Shown here: piece by piece, positions 1 through 13,200 of the stretch
Layout of the letters: the number at the start of each line of letters is the position of its first letter
How positions within the stretch are numbered: position 1 is the stretch's first letter
Origin: Lytechinus pictus
Lineage: Eukaryota; Echinodermata; Echinoidea; Temnopleuroida; Toxopneustidae
DNA length: 64,000 nt
Direction of reading: 5' to 3'
Assembly: GCF_037042905.1 (NCBI RefSeq)
Contig: NC_087249.1
Location: 9,916,001-9,980,000 of the forward strand
The notes under the pieces: model-generated
The model's database searches: none
Told to the model about the DNA's origin: nothing
What the model saw: only the letters and a program-made list of their open reading frames with translations
Translations under genes and position numbers: made by a program

Positions 1-360
1 TAATAATATTTATGATGATATTGATAAAGGTACTTGTCATTTGTGGCGGTAGCGGTAACAGTCATGGTGGTAGTCAGGTGGGGTATATAGAAGCAGATTA
101 TTGTCATCATTAATTAAAACTTATTATTTCACAAACGATTTTTCTTAGATATATTTTAAAATATGAAATCACAATTATTCCATTCCAATTTTCAAAAGTT
201 AATTTTTCCCGAGAAGGCGGACTGTTCAAAGGGTTCAGCCACACTGTTTCTCAGTATTTTTTTTTTTACTTGAAATTTGGCAATTTTATAAAAATATGAA
301 CTTATCAAAAAAAAAAAAACTATATTTAATTTGATTAATACCGTTTTGATCCCTCTGCAG

Positions 361-638
361 GGTACTACCTCTACGTCGAGGCGTCCTACATGTCCATTGG
401 ACATAAGACCCGGGTAATAACGCCGACTCTCCGGGGAGTGGCCGACGGGAGCCCAGTTGCTTGCCTTACGTTCTTCTATCACATGTTCGGCACGGATGTA
501 GGCGGGCTCAAAGTGTACGTTTTGTCTCTCGGTACGAGTTTGGATGACGATACCGTTCCGGATTGGGGCCTCTCGGGAAACAGGGGCGACAAGTGGCGAG
601 GGGCTGAGGTGGATATCACATTGGCTGACGATTTTGTG
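361..638 (+). CDS. MAM domain M2, exon B (partial gene)
   Basis: Acceptor CTGCAG precedes the exon; it opens in phase 1 (previous base supplies G of GYYLYVEAS) and ends in phase 0 at GTG|GTGAGT. It contains the MAM core pattern CLTFFYHMFG and the W of GDKWRGAEVDI. It is 9 bases longer than its paralogous exon at 49693-49961. Its partner A exon is outside the window. Confidence 0.9.
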
Positions 639-3600
639 GTGAGTAGGCCTATACCGTAACTTAATTGGCTCTTGAACAGAATAACTAAATGGTCATACCA
701 TGCAGGAATGAGACAGTTGTAATAGCGGTTCCATGACAATTGCTCCGCCGACATTTGCTCCGCCGACAATTGCTACGCAAAATACGACAACTGCTCCGCC
801 GACAATTGCTCCGGACAGTTGCTCCGCCGACAGTTGCTCTGTCGACACTTGCTCCGCCGATATGTGCTCCGTCGACACTTGCTCCGCCGATATTTGCTCC
901 GCCGACATGTGCTCCGCCGACATCTGCTCCGCCGAAAATTGCTCCGCCGACAATTGCTCCGCCGATAATTGCTCTGCCGAAATCTGCTCCGATTATACGA
1001 CAATTGCTCCGCCGAAAATTGCTCCGATTATACGACAATTGCTCCGCGACAATTGCTCCGCCGACATCTGCTCCGATTATACGACAATTGCTCCGCCGAT
1101 AATTGCTCCGCCGACATCTGCTCCGCCGTAAATTGCTCCGATAATGCGACAATTATTTATTTATTTTTTTATTCGTACTTTTATACGCATAACAATTTTA
1201 GCACAGGCTGAAGGCGTCAATTTACCATGGAACATAGCTCCATGAATTTACAAAGTAAACTTAAACTATGCTTGCATGATATATTAAATGTCATACACAG
1301 GGGCCGCGGAACGGTTTTCAAAGTGAGGGCAGAGTCAAAAGTGGGGGCTGTCCATGCTAAAAATCACAATCATATGGTCATTCTTACGTTTTTTGTACAC
1401 GGCTTTGGAAAATTGGGGGGCTAAAGCCCCCCGGCTCCGCGGCCCCTGATACATGCATATAGAAAGAAATAGAAAAAAGGGGTAAGCACAAAGGAGGGAT
1501 AGATATTCTTAATGCTTATTCATGGTGGGGGGGGGGAGCATTTGTGTAAGTTTTATTACGTGCCTGGCGATTAGAATAAAAGACTAGAATTTAATTCGTC
1601 ATGCGGACGAATTAGGTGGTCTGTCCTTATTTTATTGTACAAAATGCTTTTGGAAGTGTGCCCTCCATATTTTGATCAGATGCCGGGATCATAAATAGAC
1701 AGACAGATAGATAGTAAGATAGATAGATTTACAACATAAATAGTGTTTTATTTTGTAATATTTTAACTATTATTCATTGGAATTCTTATAAATCATCGTG
1801 TGCAAGATGAAAACAAAAATCATGTTCACCCACGAACTAGAATCCCTGCCCGCATGACTGAATGAGATGCAAGTCTGACGCCTAACTGATTGAGCTAAAA
1901 TATTTCCCATAGTCTTTACACGTATGCAAAATACGAGAATCTCAAAATTGAAATATTGCAAGTGAAATACGGGCATGATCCCGACATCTGTTCGGAAAAT
2001 AAAGGCAACACTAGCGAAAGCTTAGAATCTCAGCTACAACATTCTAAAAATTCAAGGATAACTAACAAGAAAAAAATAAATAGAGGAATGTTGTGAAGGA
2101 CGGAAGATGATAAAGTCGCTTTAGTATATGGTGATGCATGTGATATGAAAAAAATAATTATAATGTGTTTATCTTGCTAAATTTTAACTTTCATACCTTT
2201 TAATTATCATAAAGGATCATGTACGAGCTGGTAAAAAGAAAAAAAAATGAAAAAAAAAATCATCTGGTTCACCCCAGGACTCGAACCTGCGCCCCCGAGA
2301 ACGCAAGTCAAGTGCGATATCCATTGAACCACGATATTCCCCATAGAGATTACACGTTCCCATAGAGATTACACGTAAGCAAATTTGAGAATTGCAAATC
2401 CAACTTTGCAAGCGAAAAACGGGCATGATCCCGGTATCTGATCAAAAAATGGAGGGCACACTTCCGAAAGCTGAGAATCTTAGCTACAACATATTCAAAG
2501 CTCAGAGACAACTGACAAAAGAAAATGGAGATATAGCTCACGAAATAGAGGAATGTAGAATCTAGTTTTGAGAAAAAGTCATGTCCCATAGAGATTACAC
2601 GCAAAATGAGTAAAAATGACATGCCTTTATTATTTGCAAATTTTCAAGATGATCTGTTCATTAAAATGAAAAATAAAGGCAATAACTCAGAAAGAGTAAG
2701 ACCTAAGCTACAACATATCGAAAATTGGGCGAAAATTGACTAATATTCACGGAGTTAGAGCCTAATTTGCATAATTGTTATGACGTCATAACAAGCAAAA
2801 TGGATATTTTGATTTCCAACGCAGTTTTGATGACGTCATGATCAAATTGAGAGACAATGGTGACATGAAATCCAATCTACAACTCATATTCTATCGACAT
2901 TTGAAAAAAAAATTGGGGGTCAACGGACTATTTAAAGGGCTACAGTGAATTTTCAATAGGCATGTTTTTGCCCATATATAGCCTATAAAGAGAGCTCGCA
3001 CGCACACGTGCTGCAAACTTTAACGGGTGTTAATTTCGTTATTAATGGTCATAGAAGGTTGATCAAGGTATCAAATTGCTCAGAATTATATCATCAATGC
3101 AATGATGTAAAAAAAACTGTGTTTCTGTGATGCGTTATGGCGTTACGCGCGGAAACGCGCGCGCATACGTGCGTGCGCGCAAATTTTTTGAAATGCTTAA
3201 AATGACTTGAAACGTACCCAAAAAAATTTATAGGCCATTTGGAGAATTTTTTTGGCTTTGACGCGCGCGTACGCGCGCGTCTTGACCTTTACATGACCTT
3301 TGATGACATTGACAGATGACCTTTGACCTAAAGTTTATGTGATGTAAATATGGTTGATTATTGATGATCCATTATGTTGATATGATCAAATTGAGAATTT
3401 TACAAAATGGCGCGTAGATGACGTAATCATGACCAGATGACCTTGAAAAGCTTAGTATGCCGTCTCTATGATAGACTCCATATATGACAGAAAAATCAGC
3501 CAAATTGATTCTGCCAATTCGGAGAAAAGTTGGCGACAAACATAGGTGCTAAAAATAAATAATAAAGAAAGAAAATTCTGACGAAATTAAGAGGTGATCT

Positions 3601-6600
3601 GTCATAGACAGACCACCTAAAAACGCGTTTTCATGTAATTATTATAACCATATAGCTCCATGTTATAACAGTAGAAACAAATTAGACATACCCCATTCTT
3701 AGCGTCAAAATCGCTCAGACTGGCGAAATATGCTCCGAAGTGGAAACATTTGCTCCAGGTGAAATTCAACGGTATACCCCACCTTATTTTGTCGAAAACC
3801 TGTACTGTAGTCACGCAAAATGTTTACTGTCGGCAAATTTTGTGCCATACAAACATGACCAAGACATTCAGTAAGTAAAAATTAATATTCAAGAAAATAC
3901 CAACTTGTGAAAGGCTACATGTCGTGTCACCTTCTCCGCACACCCCTCCACTCTGGTTTCCATATCCTCTCGTACACACAGTGCTCTCAGTCTGGTCTCC
4001 ACATCCACATCATGTCATACACACCGTAGGTTTTTAGATTATGATAATACTGTATATAATAGTGAGTTGCTTTTTTGTTTTATGTTGATCATGATTGTTT
4101 TCTTCACTGATAGAAAAAGGATAATTAAATTCTTTTAAATAATCCAAAAATAAAATCCATATGTTCTGTTTTATATAGTTATTAGTCAAGGTTACTTTAG
4201 TTCGCATTAGTTCTCATTGTTTATACGTTCTAATTCTTATGCATTATACCGATTTATATTGTACTTTAAATTTGACTATGTATTGTTACTTTGATTTTGT
4301 TGTGCTTTGTGAACGGAAAATGAATAAATCTTAATCTAAATCTAAATATGGTCCGCCAATAGTCGAATTATATTCATTATGATGTTATAATGTAAGTAAC
4401 AATTTGTTGTTGATGGGGGATATGATTTTGCACGTAGTTTAAAAAAATAAAAAAATCAATCAAACAAGATTTTCTTCTATAAATGATATACCTTCATGTG
4501 TATATGGCCGCCTATGTATTTTCCAAGAATGAACTATATGAGAAGAAAACGTGTGTTCATGTACTTATTATCATTATCATTGTACCACCATTATCATCAT
4601 CAGCATCATTATCAGCATCTTCATCATCACCATCATTATCATTGTCGTCGTCGTTTTGCTTATGCGGAAATCAAACAAAAATGATTGTGAAAAGGGTTAT
4701 GGAGGGATAGAGAGAGAGAGAGAGAGAAATAGGGGGAGTGAGTGAGAGCTTGAGGAAAAAAGGAGGTGTATGACTTATTATTTCTGAATATCGCGATTTC
4801 TGTTTATTCATGGGATTAAAATAGAAGGATAAACTTAACAAGTTCTTGTCATTATAATTTTTTATTTGATTTACTGATCAGAACATGAGATAAATGAAAT
4901 CATGAAGACTGTACGTTCTCGACAGTTTTATTAACGTTTTCCAACCAAAACTACACTTTAATGACTGCAAACACCTTCATTTTCACACACTCGCAACTAT
5001 GGACACAGTATACATGTAATTGAGAGTAGTGTCATTTTCAAAACCTTTATTAGCTGCAAGGAATACTGAATCTCATTTCCACAATGTGCATCTGAATGCA
5101 CAATGCCTGTGTTTCTAACATGTACCCAAATTACCAAATTTAAAGAACACATGTTAAGATCTAATGAATCAGCAAAATAATCCACATTCTATCATGATCA
5201 GCAGGCATAACAGCCTATATACTCTTCAATACTTCAATTACAGTTTGTCGAAAGAAATAACACAAAGAAAAAGAAATATATAGAATTGTAACTCTGGTAA
5301 ATATATCCAAAATTTTAAATTAACGCATCGTGCTCTCATTTCTTTTACGAGATATCTCCCCCCCCCCCGAGATATGCTTCATGTTTACAATTTAAAAAAG
5401 GCGTATAAATGTCCCCTTTCCATGTCAATAACAGCTCGTGCTTTGTGCTCGCATTATAAATTCAGTGAGATGCGTATTGGGTTTCATGAATTTGTAACTA
5501 TATTATTGCTGGTATATATATTATTGTCTTTTAAAAATAACATTATTTGTTTAGACGTAATGAGAGAGATACATACATATATTCATTTATTATAATATAT
5601 TTATATTGTCGCTATTGCACAGAATAGAACAAAAATACAACCGAAGTCTAGTTTTATAGTAACTCACCAGTAGCGTAATGAGCCAACAACCAAAAATTGA
5701 GGGGGCGAGACAAGGATGACATTTATTTTCCTTTCCTTTATTCTTTTTTTTTATTGGTAGGGAGAATGGGGGGATCCGTGACCCCTAGCACGCCCCTCCC
5801 CCATCTGTACGCCAGTGATGATCATACTTTCGTTTGAAACAAATTGAAGGGAAAAAAGTGCAAGGGTAGATAAGGCCGAAGAAGTAAATAAAAATTATTG
5901 ATACAAATATTAATAATTATAATACTGATAAATATACAATAAATCAAGCGGTCACCAATAAAAATAAACAACGTGAAAGAACAAAACGAGAGAGAGAGAG
6001 AGAGAGAGAGCCCGCGCGAATGTATGGTGTATAAGTTGCTGGAAAGCAGAAGAGATATTGTGTCCAGCACCCCCACCCCAAAATTCTCTCCCCGCTCAAG
6101 ACCGGAGTGAAACCAATGATAATAATATATGAACAAAAATCCAGATTCACAATTTCAATGGGGAGTGTGTCATTCCCCTTCTCCGTTACAATTTGTCAAG
6201 TGGCAGCGGCAGGGAGAACAATTTGTTTTGTTTTTTTAAGCAGAAAGCTGTGATGATAGGGGGAGAATAAAATAAATAAAACATTAACGAATAACAAGAA
6301 CAAAACAACGACAAAACAATTTGTATCAGGATGAATTTCTTATCATTTAACATAGACCAACTTGGAGAAATAAGATGTTCATGCAATTGTCGTATAATCG
6401 GAGCAGATGTCGGCGGAGAAAATATCGGCGGAGCAATTGTCGCGGAGCAATTGTCGTATAATCGAAGCAATTTTCGGCGGAGCAAATATCGGCGGAGCAA
6501 TTGTCGCGGAGCAATTGTCGCATAATCGGAGCAATTTTCGGCAGAGCAAATATCGGCGGAGCAATTGTCGCGGAGCAATTGTCGTATAATCGGAGCAGAT

Positions 6601-7174
6601 GTCGGCGGAGCAATTATCGGCGGAGCAATTGTCGGCGGAGCAATTGTCGGCGGAGCAGATGTCGGTGGGGCACATGTCGGCGGAGCAATTGTCGCGGAGC
6701 AATTGTCGTATAATCGGAGCAATTTTCGGCGGAGCAAATATCGGCGGAGCAATTGTCGCGGAGCAATTGTCGCATAATCGGAGCAATTTTCGGCAGAGCA
6801 AATATCGGCGGAGCAATTGTCGCGGAGCAATTGTCGTATAATCGGAGCAGATGTCGGCGGAGCAATTATCGGCGGAGCAATTGTCGGCGGAGCAGATGTC
6901 GGTGGAGCACATGTCGGCGGAGCAAATATCGGCGGAGCAAATATCGGCGGAGCAAGTGTCGACGGAGCACATATCGGCGGAGCAAGTGTCGACGGAGCAA
7001 CTGTCGGCGGAGCAATTGTCCGGAGCAATTGTCGGCGGAGCAACTGTCTTATTTTGCGTAGCAATTGTCGGCGGAGCAGATGTCGGCGGAGCAATTGTCG
7101 GGTCACCTGTGCCTGTGCTAGCAGTAGGTTGATAGTAACAATGGTAATCTGCATTAATTGTAATACTACTACTG

Positions 7175-7208
<34 letters not shown>

Positions 7209-10200
7209 AGCAACAACAAATATAAGTGATACAATTAATAATATCGACGATGATGATGATAATAATAACGATAATAATTATTATACGTATAATAATGATG
7301 GGGATAATAATATTAATAATGATAATAATAATAATAATGATTATAGCCATAATAATAATGATAATGATAATAATTACAATAATAATAATGGTGATAATGA
7401 TAATACAATACGAGCGACCCAAACAAATTTACTTCTATAACCACAAGAATAAAAACAAAAATTAAATTCCCAAGAAATACCACCGAATATGTTCATATCT
7501 ACCACTGATTAAGAAATTCAACCAGTGAACGTACTCGGTAAACTATTACACCTTCTTCGCATTAAGGTCATGTATTTTTCAATTTTTTTAGTAATAAAAT
7601 ATGGTGGCTTCCATATATAATTGATATGCAATGAGACTTGTGCAATCCCCCAAAATGATTAGTCAAAGAGACCAGGCTGCTGGGAGATTCAATTCAATTT
7701 ATTTATTCATTTATTTCAGATGTAACAATATAAAATGTATAAAGGTTAGAAAAAGGGTAGCACCTCCAAAAGCTTACGCTTGTCGAGCAAGGCACTCTCT
7801 TATACAAAGAACAGCAAGAAAAGAAAATATCAATATAACATAAATAAGATAATTACATTGAACATAGACACATGAGACATTTATAACCATGATAAATGAA
7901 ATGAAATGCATACGTTAATTGATTCTGCACCAATCAATGTGTCTTGCCGATAAAAATGGTCAGTTTCATCCAAAATTCTGGTCGCTTTTAACCAATAAAC
8001 CTGTTGAAAATTGACATTATTCACTAACACATTCGCTATTTCGGCGTCTCCTTTTTAAGAGTTTAGGTTTATTTCTTAAAGATGGGTTCATATCCTTTTT
8101 TAAACAAGCAGTTTTGCAAATATTTCTAAAAATAATGATATAAATGATAGCTACGTTTATGTTGATGTCCCTAAAACCAGTTGATCCTGTATTAGTCGTG
8201 ATTGGTGCAGTGAAAGTTCATTCTTATCATAAAAAAATATTAGCATGAGACATTTAACTAACTGCTATATATTTTTCATGACTACTGACCGGCGAAAATA
8301 TAGAATATTATATTAAGTGTAATACTTTGCGCATTAATGTTATGGAAGTCATCACTTGAAAAAAAAAAAAAAAGCATAGAGTAAAAAAAAAAACTGTCTG
8401 TAAGGTCAAACAAACTCAATAGCCCTTGAGACGGAAATCAATTCATATTTTGTAGTTATTCTTCTGGAGTCTTTTGTTAAAAGACTTTAGACAGGTTTTC
8501 TCGTTCTCATTAGGCCCCCATTCCACAGAGGGGAGACCTTTGAAGGAACTTTCAAAGACCAAAAATTGGCAAGATCTTCCAGCAGTTTCCAAGATCACTG
8601 AAATTTGTCATGTCTGTGGAATGGCTCAGAAAGACCCCTCAAAGAACTCTAAAAGACTGATGGATATTTCTTGTCTTACTGGTCTTAGACTAGTCCTATA
8701 GAGATCTTTCAATGGTCTTTTAGAGATCGTTTATGCAACAAGTAATCTTTCAGAATTCTTTCCATGGACTTTGCCTGGTCTTTCAATGATATTTGAATGA
8801 TCTTTCAATGATCTCCGCAAAAATCTTGAGAGACTGTCGAAAGATCATGGAAAGACTAATAAGCTGTCAGGCTGTATAGGCTCGATAACATTTATTTTTG
8901 TTGAATGGTCCCTACTTGAAATAACACAGTGTCACACTATGTGATCACATAGTGGACTATGTGAAAATATTATTCACACTGTTATAATGCTCAAATTCAA
9001 CAGTGTGAAGATATTTTCATACCCCACGGTGAACACCTCGACAGTGTGACTGTTCACAGCGCGTTCACTTTGTAGACTATCGATCTTATTGTGGTTCACA
9101 ATGTTGAAAAGCTACAATTTAACAGTGTGAAGTTGATTTCACATTGTGTTCAACAATGTGAACAAACTGTGGCCAGACACTGTGAGATATTGTGTTCTTT
9201 CCAGAAGGGCGACGAAATAACATAAGGTGAAAATGTATATCCTTTATGTAAACCATCTCTTATCAGATTATTTTTGAAGGTGTACGAGGCGAATCATACG
9301 AGGGCGATATGGCGATAGACGATCTTGATTTTACGAGAGGAGACCAATGCCCAGGACAACGTAAGTACTGTGAATTCTATTGGTTTTAGTGGCGTATCTT
9401 GAGTAGAGCAAGGGGCTTGTTCCCCAGGTTCCACTTAAAATGTGGGGCCGCGGAAGGGGGGAGACAAAAGTAAAGATCTAGAACTAGACTTACTGCACTA
9501 AAATTGCCCTCGTAGCTGTTCGAACGTTGCACCTTTGATTTATTTTGAATAGGTTTAAATAATGCAAATTCATCCAATTATCAGCTCGTCTAGGCCCCGA
9601 CTATCATTTTGTCTTACCATCAGTTCATCCACTATTCACAGAGTTTGATTGCCATTTCGTCCACTCAACATTTCGTCTAATTGGACTATCGGCTAACTGA
9701 CCAGTTAGTCCAATAGCCATTTAGTCCATATACCAGTTGGTCTAATTTGACTAGAGCTAGGCTTAAGTGTTAATTGGGCTCAATGAAAAGAAAATAGGTA
9801 TTAGACCTACTGGTTATGAGCCGAAAGGGTCATAGACAAACTGGTGATAAGACGAAGTGATTATTTCACCAAATGCTTATTGGACCAAAAGGTTTTTAGA
9901 CGAAATGTAACTGAAGGGAATGGCATTTGACTAAATAAAGGTCGACCATGTGATGATTGGATGAGTTGGCAACAGACGAATTTATCGCACCTTTGAACCT
10001 GTCTTTGTCCCGTACAGACAAGCCCCCGTCAGGTGACCAGCAAGGGACGTGCGATTTCGAGGAAGTGGAACTTTGCCTCTACACACAGAACCAGGATGAT
10101 GACGCCGACTGGATCTGGCAGAACAGGGCCAGTCCGTATGTAAATGCTGGACCTCTCTATGACCATACCAGTAATGATGAGTTTGGTGAGTTCAAAACTC

Positions 10201-13200
10201 CATTATACATGATAAAGGCCACTGGACCACGATTCGATGTTGAAACAATTTTTATTTGAGCTTCAAATTAATCATAAAGATACTAGAAGCAAGTTAACAG
10301 TTTTGGATGATTTTCTAGGTGTTGATCTACATCTACCACACTCCTCCCAGGTGTGGTTAATTGGGTTTCCTCGAAATGCCAAAAAGGCGCCTTATTGCCA
10401 GCTATGCTTAATACCGGGCTAATATTGATTGCAAGCCTTAGCGACATTGAAGGCGTTATAATTATGAATGTTGCACTGTTGTCTCTCGCTTTCTTTCTCG
10501 GTAGGATTCTATCTCTTCCTGTACGGTGACGTTGGACACCGGGTCACCGCAAGGATAACATCTCCTATTGTACCATTGCAGTCCTCACACACCTGTCTTC
10601 AGTTCTGGTGGTATCTCTACGGGTTAGACGACGAGTCACTCAACGTTTATTGTGTCCAAGACGGAGGGCAAATGGGTGATCCTCTGATTAGCATGTCTGG
10701 TGATTACGGTCCTTACTGGAGGAGGAGTCGCCATGAGATCCCGCCAGAACTTACTCCATGTCGGGTAAGGATTTTCAGATAGGTCTCTGTCCGCTTAAAA
10801 TCGCACCATTGCTTACCGCAACTGGGCGGTTCCTGTACAAAGCGTAAAGGCCACCGCACACCTTACGGCTGGTCCACGATCCGATTTTGGAACAAATTGC
10901 ATTTAGCTCATTTTCTGAAAATGTGAATGAATAAAATGTTTTTATTCGAGGTTCAAATTTACCGTAAGGATACTAACATAACTATTTGGATGAATGCACG
11001 ACTATATTTTGGATTATTCGTCAATTGGTTTTAAATCGTAGCCAATCTTACGATAGCCTCTTGTCGAGGCCCTGTCGGCTGCTTTCCAAGCAAACATGGC
11101 TAAGCAAGGGAGAGAGCGAAGCAGAGCGCCGCGAGACAGGGCCTCTTGACATCTGACCCGAATTTCACCGACTTTCTTTTGTTTTTTATTGTTTTTAACA
11201 ATATACCGACCAAGAACTGGTCGGTGAAAATCATACATTGAGAGCGCGGGCCGCTATGACGTCATATTGAATATTCATGAGCTCATCTTGAATGGCGACC
11301 CGTGGATTCTTGGCGAAGAGTGACGACGAAATATCAAAGAGCATTGAATATGCCTCTAAAATACTGAATATTGACCGATTTAAGGATTTGCAAGTCGATG
11401 AAATTAAATCTGCACTGAAAGGACGAGATATTTTTGTAAATCTACCCACAGGATATGGAAAAAATGTAATATTTCATGCGATTCCACTATGCGTCGATTA
11501 TCGTGCGGTGTGCGGTGAGGTAATGCTGGAGTGGAGCTTCCCCTTGACTCGAGTCTGACCAGCGGCTGACCAGCATCTCCCGTCAAGTTTCGGGGCGGTG
11601 ATGGGTCTGTTACGGCCAGTACTAGTAGTAGCAGTACCACCACTTGTAGCATTTTGCTGGTTATATCCCCTTTAGTGTCCCGCAATTAAATGAATCCCTG
11701 CAGAATAGTGGACTACTATAGACTAGTATTCCGAACCCCGGACGAAACAGCTTTGACATTTCATTGGTTTACTAGGTGACCGGTAATCTCATGACTCATG
11801 TATATTCATTAGGAAGACGTTCCTCATGAATATATAATTCAGCTCAGATGTCAAGAGGCTCTGGCTCGCGCCAGGCATAATTCGCTTCGCGAATTAGGAA
11901 ATCCCTCGCTTCGCTCGGGAAGCAGCAGCCAGGGCCTCGGCAAGAGGCTAATCTTACGATTGATATGACGTCATTACGTCTAGATATTAAATTCGCTTTT
12001 TATTATAATAAGGATGATAGCATATTTGAACATAATGTATTCGTACGATGATTTTAAACATTACACAGTAAGATATGTCTCAATATCAACATCAAATTCT
12101 ACGGTATTCTACTACGTGTTATTTCAAAATCGGGTCGCAGACCAATCGTAAGGTGTGCGGTGGCCTTAAGGGGGATCAGAGGGAAAGAAAAACGTTAATG
12201 CATATCTTAGAATTACAGATGACTGAAAAACAATGCTCACATTGCGCGGTGGTACATGTAGGCCTATATATTTTATCTGGAATGACACATTCCATTCAAC
12301 GACAACCACGCCATCACCAATGTAAGAGTGAAAACCAGTCTTGTTTTTATTGCTAATAACTATTCTAATTGAACAATGTGCACTTTGTCATAATCATAAT
12401 TCAGCTTAGAGCCGTTTTTTATGTAATATACTATCGACTCAAGAAATACCGTGAGTGCATGGAGCTATTAGCTCTATGGTGAGTGGTGTTAAAAGAAGAA
12501 TGACTAAGTACTGTCGCTTTGAATAATTATACTATTTCTAGGTTGCAGAAGAATGTTTTGAAGGTTCGAATCATCTGCAATACGGGAACATGTAAAACGC
12601 TGATGTGACGTGGTTCCCCTGTGTTCATCTCGATCGAATCGCATATTCACGCACTTTTAGATAGAGTCGCTTTTAAACGGAACTCAAAGAATTAAACGAA
12701 AACTATATAGCGACATTACTGATCGGTTGAAAATCATGTTAGGCTTGATTTAGGAGTTTTGTGTGATTACAACTCTTCATGCAACGGGTCCCTGTTATAT
12801 CTTTTAGTTAGTCTTTGAAGGAACGACTGGCATTCACAATCGAGACGAGATTGCAATCGACGATGTTGATGTTTATCAAAGCCAACAGTGCCCACAAGGT
12901 AAGATCAGCCAGTTCTTGTTTTTAGACATTTAGTAGGTTTTGGTTACAACAAAGAGAAAAGTGAGGAGTGTGGGAGAGAGAAGATTGTTTGCTGGGTGTG
13001 GGTGTGTGTGTGTGTGTGTGGGAAAGAGAGAGAGGAAGAGAAGAGAGAAAGACAGATAAAGAAAAGTGACGAGCCCAAAAAGAGAAAGGTTCTTCGAGAT
13101 CATTGAATGATAATGACACACACACACCACACCCACATACGCACACCAAGACTCATTAACACACACATGCGCACCCCCCCACATACTCGCTTACATGCCT

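Larger units (their letters stand above)
1615..3617. mobile_element. TIR element with TA target site
   Basis: A 14-base perfect inverted repeat TTAGGTGGTCTGTC / GACAGACCACCTAA (1612-1625, 3607-3620). Taking TA as the duplicated target leaves ends GGTGGTCTGTC, as in Tc1/mariner-like elements. Inside are repeated modules (AGCTACAACAT... at about 2030, 2480, 2705) and two tRNA-like segments. The right end folds on itself (3592-3618). No transposase seen. Confidence 0.65.
639..9266 (+). other. Large 8.6 kb intron of the plus-strand MAM gene
   Basis: Joins M2 exon B to M2 exon C. No MAM-like exon was found inside. It is filled with two minisatellite arrays, a GGCCGCGG MITE, a TIR element and microsatellites, listed separately. 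Confidence 0.75.
10846..12168. mobile_element. MITE with TAAGGCCACCGCACACC ends, split by a nested insertion
   Basis: The left end (AAAGGCCACCGCACACCTTA) and right end (TAAGGTGTGCGGTGGCCTTA) are inverse repeats. Removing the 897-base insertion and one copy of its TSD leaves about 420 bases, close to the intact copy at 34410-34864. Confidence 0.75.

Noticed and set aside
5668..5817. Possible small hAT-like element (CAGTAGCGTA ... TACGCCAGTG)
   Set aside because: The ends are only roughly inverse and no 8-bp TSD is present.
6186..7440. Long overlapping ORFs (over 200-340 codons) on both strands
   Set aside because: All run through the 15-bp minisatellite and adjoining trinucleotide repeats inside an intron; products are simple pentapeptide or Asn/Thr repeats with no domain.
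11014..11685. Minus-strand ORFs across the helicase element
   Set aside because: Shadows of the plus-strand helicase exon and TIRs; no domain recognised.
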